NCBI GenBank assembly: GCA_964386405.1
Contig: CAYLRW010000066.1
Location: forward strand, 1-7,936
Direction: 5' to 3'
Length of the DNA: 7,936 nt
DNA from: RZYP01 sp964386405
GTDB lineage: Bacteria > Bacillota > Negativicutes > Acidaminococcales > Acidaminococcaceae
A program made the translations under genes and the position numbers. This document shows, piece after piece, positions 1 to 5,299 of this stretch. The notes under the pieces are model-generated. The model saw only the letters and a list, made by a program, of their open reading frames with translations. It had not been told where the DNA came from and did no database searches. How positions within the stretch are numbered: position 1 is the first letter of the stretch; each line of letters opens with the position of its first letter.

Positions 1-989
1 GCGCATTGATGGCTCCAGTAGCTATGGCAATCGCAACTCGCGTTGGTATGCCTGCTTTCCTGATGACCCTGCTTGTTGTTGGTGCTGCTAACGGCGCTGC
101 ATTCTCTCCGTTTGCTCCTACCGGTATCATCTCTAACGGCATTATTGCTAAAATGGCTCCAGCTCTGAATATTCCTGCTGACGCTTTGAACGGCTTGGCT
201 TGGAAAGTTCATTTCAACTCAACTTTAGCACAAGGTTTCGTTAACATCGGCGGCTTCTTCGTAATGGGTGGCTGGGCTTGGATAATGAAACAAAAAGGTG
301 CTGAACTTGACATTGATGAATTGGCTCCAAAACCGGAACCATTCAACAAAGCACAGATTACAACTCTTTTGATGGTTGCTATTCTGATCATCCTGGTTGT
401 TCTTCCTGGACTACCTGGCATGAAAGCTATGTTCCCAAAAGAAATCCTCAACATGCTTTCTAACGTTGGTTCTATTTCCTTTGTTCTTTCCATCGTATTG
501 ATGCTGACCGGTTATGGTGACAGCAAGGCTGCTGTAAAAGTAATGCCTTGGGGCGTTATCATGATGGTTTGCGGCGTATCCGTATTGATCGACGTCATGG
601 ATCAAGCTGGCGGCTTGAATGCATTAGTATCAATTATTGGTTCTGTTTCTGGTCCTGTCACCGTTAACTTCTGGGTAAGCTTTGTACCAGCAGTAATTTC
701 TGCATACTCCAGTTCTTCTGGTGTTGTTATGCCGATGTTCCTGCCAATGGTTCCTGGTTTGAGAGATCTTACTGGCGGCGACGCTATTGCTATGATTTCT
801 GCAATCAACGTAGGTTCTCACTTGGTTGATACTTCCCCATTATCTACTCTTGGCGCACTGTGCATAGCTTCTGCTGGTGACCATGAAGATAAAGGTAAAT
901 TGTTCCGTAAACTTTTAATTTGGGGTCTTTCCATGTCTGTTGTTTCCGGTATCGTTTGCTACCTGTTCTTCGGCGTATTAGGATTCTAA
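1..989 (+). CDS. MatC/SLC13-like dicarboxylate (anion) permease, C-terminal part
   Basis: This is an inner-membrane secondary transporter whose 5' end lies outside the window; the open frame runs in from base 3 without a start, so about 328 codons are visible. The fragment is very hydrophobic, with about seven likely membrane segments. A conserved SPFAPTGI stretch near codon 34 and an SPLSTLGA stretch near codon 280 match the re-entrant anion-binding loops expected of the DASS/ion-transporter superfamily, and the overall pattern is closest to MatC-type dicarboxylate carriers (about 430-450 residues when complete). The long polar stretch around codons 95-118 resembles the loop between the two halves. 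It ends at a strong terminator, and the next gene is a CoA-transferase, so a carboxylate substrate (malonate, succinate, malate or similar) is a reasonable inference, not proven. Codons are strongly biased to GCT, GGT, GTT and AAC, which suggests high expression. Another SLC13-like specificity is possible. Confidence 0.8.
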   Translation, partial: ALMAPVAMAIATRVGMPAFLMTLLVVGAANGAAFSPFAPTGIISNGIIAKMAPALNIPADALNGLAWKVHFNSTLAQGFVNIGGFFVMGGWAWIMKQKGAELDIDELAPKPEPFNKAQITTLLMVAILIILVVLPGLPGMKAMFPKEILNMLSNVGSISFVLSIVLMLTGYGDSKAAVKVMPWGVIMMVCGVSVLIDVMDQAGGLNALVSIIGSVSGPVTVNFWVSFVPAVISAYSSSSGVVMPMFLPMVPGLRDLTGGDAIAMISAINVGSHLVDTSPLSTLGALCIASAGDHEDKGKLFRKLLIWGLSMSVVSGIVCYLFFGVLGF

Positions 990-1025
990 TTTTAAATTTT
1001 TAGAGTTCATCTTCATTAATAAATT

Positions 1026-1061
1026 AAGACCTGCAAAGAGAAATCTTTGCAGGTCTTTTTT
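1026..1061 (+). terminator. Rho-independent terminator of the permease gene
   Basis: A 13-bp perfect stem (AAGACCTGCAAAG at 1026-1038 with its complement at 1045-1057) closes a 6-nt loop and runs into six T residues at 1056-1061. It lies 36 bases after the permease stop codon, so it most likely ends that transcript. Confidence 0.93.
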
Positions 1062-1064
1062 AAT

Positions 1065-1102
1065 AAAAGTACCCTATAAGAACGTTCTTATAGGGTACTT
1101 TT
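1065..1102. repeat. Perfect 38-bp palindrome
   Basis: Two 19-base arms meet with no spacer; the centre AACGTT lies between 1083 and 1084. The outer ends are AAAA and TTTT and the arms carry GTACCC / GGGTAC. It begins three bases after the T-tract of the preceding terminator and ends 38 bases before the next -35 box. As RNA it would form a very stable hairpin ending in TTTT on both strands, so a second, bidirectional terminator is the simplest reading. A dimeric repressor site or a copy of a dispersed palindromic repeat are alternatives. Confidence 0.9.
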
Positions 1103-1113
1103 CATGTATTAGG

Positions 1114-1129
1114 ACAACAATACAACAAT
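1114..1129 (+). repeat. Tandem 8-bp direct repeat upstream of the CoA-transferase promoter
   Basis: ACAACAAT occurs twice head to tail at 1114-1121 and 1122-1129, about 11 bases before the -35 box. It is an A/C-rich stretch in the position of an activator site or UP-like element, but it is short enough to be chance. No function is claimed. Confidence 0.4.
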
Positions 1130-1140
1130 ACACAAATTCT

Positions 1141-1168
1141 TTGAGTTTCGTACAATAGATGGTATAAT
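1141..1168 (+). promoter_or_regulatory. Sigma-A-type promoter of the CoA-transferase gene
   Basis: A TTGAGT -35 box (1141-1146) is followed by a 16-base spacer and a consensus TATAAT -10 box (1163-1168). Transcription would start near 1175, giving a short leader of about 25 bases before the TTG start. Its place downstream of the permease terminator supports independent transcription of the CoA-transferase gene. Confidence 0.65.
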
Positions 1169-1186
1169 AATAGAGATGAAATTTAT

Positions 1187-1192
1187 AGGGGG
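1187..1192 (+). promoter_or_regulatory. Ribosome binding site that decides the CoA-transferase start
   Basis: AGGGGG lies 8 bases upstream of TTG at 1201. The in-frame GTG at 1192 overlaps this site and could not use it, so TTG at 1201 is preferred. That start also gives an N-terminus (MKPLENLVVLDL) that matches the family. Confidence 0.75.
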
Positions 1193-1200
1193 TGTTTTGC

Positions 1201-2385
1201 TTGAAACCATTGGAAAATCTAGTTGTACTTGATTTAACACGTGTTTTGGCGGGGCCGTATTCGGCTATGATGATGGGTGACTTCGGTGCCAACATTATCA
1301 AGATTGAACAACCTGGTGTCGGTGACGATTCCCGCGCTTTTGGCCCATTTGTTGGCAAAGAAAGTGCCTATTACATGAGCCTTAACCGCAATAAACGTTC
1401 AATGACTTTAAACTTCAAAGAACAAGGCGCAAGAGATCTTTTCAAAGAAATGGTCAAAAAAGCTGACGTTGTTCTGGAAAACTACCGCCCAGGAACAATG
1501 GAAAAATTCGGCCTTGGCTATGATGTTTTGAAAGAAATTAAGCCAGATCTGATTTATGCGGCCTGTTCAGGGTTCGGCGAAACAGGTCCTTATAAATTAA
1601 AACCGGCATATGATATTATAGTGCAGGCAATGGGCGGCATTATGAGTATTACAGGCTCGGAAGGCGGCGAGCCAACACGCGTCGGAGCTTCTGTCGGTGA
1701 TATCATTGCTGGCTTGTTTACTACGATTGGTGTTTCGATGGCGCTTTACCATCGCGCTATGACTGGTGAAGGACAAAAGATTGATGTTTCGATGTTGGAT
1801 TGCCAGGTAGCGGTGCTTGAAAATGCAATCAGCCGCTATCTTGTCAGTGGCGAAGTACCTGGACCAATCGGTAACAGACATCCATCGATTACCCCATTTG
1901 AAGGATTTACAGCCAGCGACGGTTATGTTATCGTAGGAGCCGGCAATGACCGTTTGTGGAAAAAGCTTTGTGATCTGCTTGGCAAACCGGAACTTGTTAC
2001 AGATGAACGCTTCTTAACTAACGGCGATAGAACACATAACGAAAAGGCATTGAAAGTTATTTTAGATGCTGTCTTTAAGACCAAAACTATTGATGAGTGG
2101 TTGGTAATGCTGGAAGAAGCAGGTATTCCATGTGCTCCAATCAACACAGTCGATAGGGTGCTGAAAGACCCACAGATCAAGGCAAGAGATATGATTGTCG
2201 AAGTCGAGCATCCGGTAGCTGGTAAGATGCATGTTCCGGGAGTACCAATCAAAATGTACAAAACTCCGGGTTCAGTTGACACACCGGCACCACTCTTGGG
2301 TCAGCATACGGAAGAAATTCTGAAAGAGCTCTTAGGATTGAGCAAAGAAGAAGTAGATGCTTTGAGAGCAAAAGATGTTCTCTAA
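1201..2385 (+). CDS. CaiB/BaiF family (class III) CoA-transferase
   Basis: This cytoplasmic enzyme of 394 residues moves coenzyme A between carboxylic acids. The family forms interlocked dimers with an N-terminal Rossmann-like CoA-binding domain and works through an aspartyl-CoA intermediate. The catalytic aspartate is visible as Asp167 in GASVGD, equivalent to Asp169 of formyl-CoA transferase. Other family marks are the LDLTRVLAGP start, GDFGANIIKIEQPG near 26-39, ENYRPG near 94-98, GFGETGPY near 124-131 and PLLGQHTEEIL near 364-374. Length and both ends are complete. The glycine-rich GGGGQP loop known from oxalate-type formyl-CoA transferase is not seen, which argues against a plain frc assignment. 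The substrate pair cannot be read from sequence; the upstream permease suggests a dicarboxylate or related acid. The gene has its own promoter and terminator and starts with TTG. Confidence 0.92.
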   Translation: MKPLENLVVLDLTRVLAGPYSAMMMGDFGANIIKIEQPGVGDDSRAFGPFVGKESAYYMSLNRNKRSMTLNFKEQGARDLFKEMVKKADVVLENYRPGTMEKFGLGYDVLKEIKPDLIYAACSGFGETGPYKLKPAYDIIVQAMGGIMSITGSEGGEPTRVGASVGDIIAGLFTTIGVSMALYHRAMTGEGQKIDVSMLDCQVAVLENAISRYLVSGEVPGPIGNRHPSITPFEGFTASDGYVIVGAGNDRLWKKLCDLLGKPELVTDERFLTNGDRTHNEKALKVILDAVFKTKTIDEWLVMLEEAGIPCAPINTVDRVLKDPQIKARDMIVEVEHPVAGKMHVPGVPIKMYKTPGSVDTPAPLLGQHTEEILKELLGLSKEEVDALRAKDVL

Positions 2386-2400
2386 AAATTAAATTATAGT

Positions 2401-2437
2401 AGAAAAGGATTGGCGCGCAAGACGTCAATCTTTTTCT
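2401..2437 (+). terminator. Terminator of the CoA-transferase gene
   Basis: A 15-bp stem with two G-T pairs (2401-2415 with 2423-2437) encloses a 7-nt loop and includes a run of five T at 2431-2435; a second T run follows at 2441-2445. The A-rich 5' arm means it could also stop transcription from the other side. No clear promoter is seen between it and the next gene at 2465, so that gene may depend on read-through or on a promoter inside the CoA-transferase gene. Confidence 0.8.
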
Positions 2438-2464
2438 AACTTTTTGAGGTGGAATATAATTATA

Positions 2465-3022
2465 ATGGAAAATAGTAAGTTACAAGATACTTCACAAGTT
2501 GCAAGAAAAAATGTCATCGTGATGTTTATCGCATTCCTAGTTTTTGCAGTTTTTTTGACTATTAATATACTTAGATATGTTGAGCTGAATATTTTTGATC
2601 CGGTTGTTATCTTTTTGGATATTATGTTCATATTTGTTATTTTTCAACGCACTCATCCAAAATACCTTACGGAACTGGACAAACGGGGTTTTCGTATTAC
2701 CAGGATGAGCTTGCTTGGCAAAAAAGTCTATGATATCCCTTATAGAGATATTGCCGGTATTTATAAATATAAATCGTCATTGGCACATCCAATCAGTTTC
2801 AGACGTTCCTTTACCTTGAATTCTGCACTTGACGGTCGTGTCGTTTGGGTTTTAGCCTACCGTGCTCTTAATAAAAAAGGCAAAAAAGAAAATAGACGCA
2901 TATTTTTCAAAACTAGCGAGGAAATACTTGATGCCCTTGAAGCACATCTTCCAAATAAAGTACGTGTTAAGGAAGAGGAAGTGGCCATTGCCATTATGCG
3001 CAGAGAGGCCGAAGGAAAATAA
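2465..3022 (+). CDS. Two-helix membrane protein with PH-like cytoplasmic domain, function unknown
   Basis: I do not recognise this 185-residue protein by name. It has two hydrophobic segments at about 17-36 and 42-60 joined by a short loop, so both ends probably face the cytoplasm. Residues 68-165 read as alternating strands (DKRGFRI, KKVYDIPYRDIAGIY, RRSFTLNS, GRVVWVLAYR, NRRIFFKT) followed by a helix (SEEILDALEAHLP). That is the layout of bacterial PH-like (bPH) domains attached to membrane helices. The last 20 residues form a charged helix. The ATG at 2465 is chosen although the GAGGTGG site at 2446-2452 is 12 bases away, somewhat long; the upstream in-frame TTG at 2444 lies in front of that site. 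A zinc-ribbon gene follows 17 bases after the stop, probably in the same transcript. The PH-like fold is an inference from pattern, and no function is assigned. Confidence 0.7.
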   Translation: MENSKLQDTSQVARKNVIVMFIAFLVFAVFLTINILRYVELNIFDPVVIFLDIMFIFVIFQRTHPKYLTELDKRGFRITRMSLLGKKVYDIPYRDIAGIYKYKSSLAHPISFRRSFTLNSALDGRVVWVLAYRALNKKGKKENRRIFFKTSEEILDALEAHLPNKVRVKEEEVAIAIMRREAEGK

Positions 3023-3024
3023 GA

Positions 3025-3031
3025 AAAGGAG
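3025..3031 (+). promoter_or_regulatory. Ribosome binding site that decides the zinc-ribbon start
   Basis: AAAGGAG sits 8 bases before TTG at 3040. The in-frame GTG at 3031 overlaps the last base of this site and so cannot be served by it. Starting at TTG also places the first zinc-ligand cysteine at residue 3, as is usual in this type of protein. Confidence 0.75.
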
Positions 3032-3039
3032 TGGTTATC

Positions 3040-3405
3040 TTGAAGTGCACTTGTTGTGGTGCTGAACTCCCGGATAACTCCAATTTTTGCCCAAAATGCG
3101 GTTCGCAAGTACCAGGCGGACAGCTATCTATAGATACCTGTAGAGTTGTATTTACAGAGATTGATTCTAAATGGTCTTTGTTTGGCAAGTTTTATTACAG
3201 ATTCCAAGCTTGCCGTGAGAGTGGCGAGATTGTCATGGAATCAGATAAACTGGAGTTGTCAGGTTTCGAATATACCGGACCTAAAGAAAAAGTTAAAAGA
3301 CATAAGATGGCTTTCGATAAATTTGTGAAGAAGATGAAAGATGCCGGCTGGCACGAAAGTGCAGAAATTCCGAAAGAATGGTATGCTATCACTTTTTACA
3401 GATAG
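3040..3405 (+). CDS. Small zinc-ribbon protein, function unknown
   Basis: This 121-residue protein begins with a zinc ribbon: Cys3-x2-Cys6 and Cys17-x2-Cys20 (with an extra Cys5) are set up to bind one Zn(II). The spacing and the NFCPKCG motif are typical of the zinc-ribbon domains found at the N-terminus of many Firmicute proteins. After a short glycine linker, residues 28-121 form a soluble, charged domain that I do not recognise. It has likely strands (CRVVFTEI, KFYYRFQACR, EIVMESDKLEL), a helix (KRHKMAFDKFVKKMKDAGW) and an aromatic end (EWYAITFYR). No membrane segment is seen. The gene lies 17 bases downstream of the membrane-protein gene and ends at a terminator, which suggests a two-gene unit and possibly a joint role. 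It could be a sensor or adaptor; nothing in the sequence identifies a reaction. Confidence 0.8.
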   Translation: MKCTCCGAELPDNSNFCPKCGSQVPGGQLSIDTCRVVFTEIDSKWSLFGKFYYRFQACRESGEIVMESDKLELSGFEYTGPKEKVKRHKMAFDKFVKKMKDAGWHESAEIPKEWYAITFYR

Positions 3406-3434
3406 ACTTTTCCTACTTTGTTAAGATTATTTTC

Positions 3435-3475
3435 AAGACCAGGAGATTTCGCGGACTCTCCTGGTCTTATTATTT
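3435..3475 (+). terminator. Terminator after the zinc-ribbon gene
   Basis: A 12-bp perfect stem (AAGACCAGGAGA at 3435-3446 with its complement at 3457-3468) with a 10-nt loop is followed by a T-rich but interrupted tail (TTATTATTTTATT). It ends the two-gene unit and separates it from the shape operon. Confidence 0.85.
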
Positions 3476-3551
3476 TATTCGCCAGGAATTCCTATTTTAC
3501 AGTTTTGTCATACAATTATCAGTCTTGGCGGTATTAATACTTTGACAAATT

Positions 3552-3560
3552 TGATATAAT
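3552..3560 (+). promoter_or_regulatory. Extended -10 promoter of the DUF4321-maf-radC-mre operon
   Basis: TGATATAAT fits the extended -10 form TGnTATAAT exactly. No good -35 box is found 16-18 bases upstream (the region reads as an A/T-rich stretch), which is tolerated by extended -10 promoters. A TTGACA at 3542-3547 is only 7 bases from this -10 box and cannot pair with it; it could pair only poorly with TATATT at 3562-3567 (14-base spacer). Transcription would start near 3567-3569. Confidence 0.55.
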
Positions 3561-3567
3561 ATATATT

Positions 3568-3712
3568 GGCTTATTAGGCAATCGAAGAAATGAAAATGAT
3601 CTTACGGAAAGTTAACGTCGTTTGGTTTGCCGGTAGTTTGCGAGAATACCGTTGTGGTATAGTATGCAAATAGTATTTATCAAGAACCAAGTGATACGCA
3701 GGGAAGGGTATT
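3568..3712 (+). other. Untranslated leader of the shape operon, with possible alternative hairpins
   Basis: Together with the terminator and promoter described separately, this fills the 319-base gap between genes at 3406-3724. No convincing protein is encoded. One hairpin pairs CGGTA (3631-3635) with TACCG (3647-3651), with three further inner pairs and a GCGA tetraloop at 3640-3643. An overlapping hairpin pairs ATACC (3646-3650) with GGTAT (3656-3660); the two cannot form together. No riboswitch class I know matches the conserved bases. The helices are short and could be chance, so a regulatory RNA is only a possibility. Confidence 0.35.
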
Positions 3713-3724
3713 GGAGGGATCAAA

Positions 3725-3991
3725 GTGTTACGTCGAAAAAGAGGCGTGGCTTTATTTTTATTTGTTTTGACAGGAGCTATTGTTGGCGGGATGATTGGCG
3801 ATGCTTTGCAGACATCACAGTTTTTTGGAGAAAATACGAAATTTCTGATTCAAAGATATGAAGTTTTTTCTGTGCCGCCGGCGACACTTGATTTCTATGT
3901 CATGAAAATTTCCGCAGGCTTTGATTTCAGACCAAATCTGGCCAGTATCTTAGGAATGATCATAGCTCTTTTCATATTAGATCGTATGTAG
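3725..3991 (+). CDS. DUF4321 family small membrane protein
   Basis: This 88-residue protein has a positively charged start (LRRKRG), a first membrane helix at about 8-26 with GxxxGGMIGD glycine packing, and a second at about 69-87. The central loop ends in the family-like stretch DFYVMKISAGFDFRPNLASILG. Length, topology and this motif fit DUF4321, a family of unknown function in Clostridia and Negativicutes. The GTG start is supported by GGAGGG 6 bases upstream (3713-3718). It is the first gene of a closely spaced series leading to mreBCD, and maf starts 30 bases after its stop. Placement ahead of maf and the shape genes suggests, without proof, a role linked to the cell envelope or division. 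Confidence 0.82.
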   Translation: MLRRKRGVALFLFVLTGAIVGGMIGDALQTSQFFGENTKFLIQRYEVFSVPPATLDFYVMKISAGFDFRPNLASILGMIIALFILDRM

Positions 3992-4021
3992 GTTTTGATA
4001 CAGTCTGGAGATGAAAGCTTT

Positions 4022-4591
4022 ATGCATTTTGTTTTGGCCTCTGCGTCACCGCGTAGGCTGGCGTTATTAGCGCAAATAGGTGTTTCGGCGGATGTGTGTC
4101 CGAGCAGTTTTAATGAAATAGAGGGTTTGAATACCTCTGCTTATGATGTTGTAAGAACCAATGCACTTGGCAAAGGACGGGAAGTTCTGCAAGCCTGTCA
4201 AAAAAGTGATGTAGTGATTGCAGCCGATACTGTTGTAGCTCTGGATAATAAAATCTTAGGCAAGCCAAAGAATGCAGAAGATGCCAAAGCGATGCTGCGC
4301 TCTTTAGCTGGCAGAACGCACCAGGTCATGACAGGAGTTGCAGTTTTTCATAATGAAAAAGAACTGCTCGATGTAGTAACTACAACTGTTAGTTTTCGTC
4401 AATTGACGGAAGCAGAGATTGAGGCCTATGTGGCAACCGGTGAGCCCTTAGACAAAGCCGGGGCCTATGGTATACAGGGGTATGGCGCAATTTTGGTAGA
4501 AACGATAGAAGGCTGCTATAATAATGTAGTTGGCTTACCATTGACTAGGTTATATCAAATGTTGGCAACGCTGGAAGTGAAGCTGTTTTGA
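4022..4591 (+). CDS. maf: Maf family nucleotide pyrophosphatase (dTTP/UTP type)
   Basis: Maf proteins are cytoplasmic Mg-dependent enzymes that hydrolyse nucleoside triphosphates, including modified ones, to the monophosphate plus pyrophosphate. Overexpression blocks septum formation in Bacillus subtilis. This 189-residue protein shows the full signature: LASASPRR at 5-12, FNE at 30-32, AADTVV with the likely catalytic Asp69, LGKP at 79-82, and DKAGAYGIQGYG at 144-155. The subgroup (dTTP/UTP as in B. subtilis Maf) is inferred from these motifs. ATG at 4022 gives the standard N-terminus; TGGAG at 4006-4010 is 11 bases away, a little long. An in-frame TTG at 3995 would add nine unfamiliar residues and is not preferred. 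The stop codon overlaps the radC start. Confidence 0.95.
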   Translation: MHFVLASASPRRLALLAQIGVSADVCPSSFNEIEGLNTSAYDVVRTNALGKGREVLQACQKSDVVIAADTVVALDNKILGKPKNAEDAKAMLRSLAGRTHQVMTGVAVFHNEKELLDVVTTTVSFRQLTEAEIEAYVATGEPLDKAGAYGIQGYGAILVETIEGCYNNVVGLPLTRLYQMLATLEVKLF

Positions 4592-5274
4592 CCACTTATC
4601 ACATGAAGGAATTGCCTCCTGAAGACAGACCAAGAGAAAAATTAATCAAAAATGGCGCAGCAGCCTTGACGGATTCTGAACTTTTGGCCATACTTATTGG
4701 CTCAGGAACGCCAGAAAAGTCAGCTCTTGATATTGCAAGAGATTTAACGGCAGATAATGGCGTCTTAAACAATATAGCAATAGTTCATGATGTTAAGGAA
4801 CTGGCAAAAACGAAAGGTTTAGGCCGTGCTAAAGCTTCGATAATTATTGCAGCGTTGGAACTTGGCCGTCGTATTGCGAGTGCTGAACCATTGTTGCGTG
4901 ACAGCATTACTTCACCGGAAGACGGTGTCGCACTGCTGATGCCGCGCTTACGCTATGAAGCAAAAGAACATTTTTTGGTCGTGCTTTTAAATTCGAAGAA
5001 CAAAGTTTTAGAAATTAAGCAAATTTCGGAAGGGTCTCTCAATTCTTCCGTTGTCCATCCAAGAGAAGTTTTCGCACCGGCAGTGCTGCATCATGCTGCC
5101 GCAATACTTACAGCGCACAATCATCCTTCCGGCGATCCAACGCCGAGTAAAGAAGACAAGGATTTGACTAATACCTTGGTGCAAGCAGGTAAGTACATGG
5201 GAATTCCGGTTTTGGACCATATAATTATTGGCGATGCCAGATATTTTAGTTTTAAGGAACACAGCTATTTGTAG
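4588..5274 (+). CDS. radC: RadC family JAB/JAMM-domain protein
   Basis: This 228-residue protein has an N-terminal helical UPF0758 domain with a helix-hairpin-helix-like segment (LAKTKGLGRAKASII, about 72-86) and a C-terminal JAB/JAMM metal-binding domain. The expected metal ligands are visible in HNHPSGDPTPSKED: His177, His179 and Asp190, with Glu160 in HPREVF as the likely catalytic acid. RadC was once named a DNA repair protein, but that link was withdrawn; its true activity is unsettled. TTG at 4588 overlaps the Maf stop (TTGA), with GGAAG 10 bases upstream, so the two are probably translationally coupled. An in-frame ATG at 4603 lacks a ribosome binding site but is a possible alternative start. 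mreB follows after 25 bases, as in many Firmicutes. Confidence 0.95.
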   Translation: MTTYHMKELPPEDRPREKLIKNGAAALTDSELLAILIGSGTPEKSALDIARDLTADNGVLNNIAIVHDVKELAKTKGLGRAKASIIIAALELGRRIASAEPLLRDSITSPEDGVALLMPRLRYEAKEHFLVVLLNSKNKVLEIKQISEGSLNSSVVHPREVFAPAVLHHAAAILTAHNHPSGDPTPSKEDKDLTNTLVQAGKYMGIPVLDHIIIGDARYFSFKEHSYL

Positions 5275-5283
5275 TGTCATATT

Positions 5284-5290
5284 AAGGAGG
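5284..5290 (+). promoter_or_regulatory. Strong ribosome binding site of mreB
   Basis: AAGGAGG lies 9 bases before ATG at 5300. It fixes the mreB start, rejecting the longer in-frame extension back to 5228 that would overlap radC, and its near-perfect match suggests that MreB is made in large amounts. Confidence 0.8.
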
Positions 5291-5299
5291 AAATTATTT

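Noticed and set aside
1026..1102. Two adjacent hairpins as a CRISPR or integron-like array
   Set aside because: The two hairpins have unrelated sequences, no regular spacers and no cas or integrase gene nearby.
1597..2282. Open frames on the minus strand inside the CoA-transferase gene
   Set aside because: They mirror a clear gene, lack promoters and ribosome binding sites, and show no family motif.
3542..3547. Consensus TTGACA as -35 box of the shape operon promoter
   Set aside because: It is only 7 bases from the TATAAT box and 14 from the next possible -10 (TATATT), both too short for a normal sigma-A promoter; the extended -10 reading explains the site better.
3568..3712. Known riboswitch class in the operon leader
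   Set aside because: I compared it by eye with the conserved cores of c-di-GMP, fluoride, ZTP, glutamine and guanidine elements and saw no match; it stays an unexplained leader.
3652..3861. Open frame of 69 codons overlapping the DUF4321 gene in another frame
   Set aside because: It has no ribosome binding site, reads through the strong site of the DUF4321 gene, and the protein is rich in Trp, Arg and Cys without any recognisable pattern.
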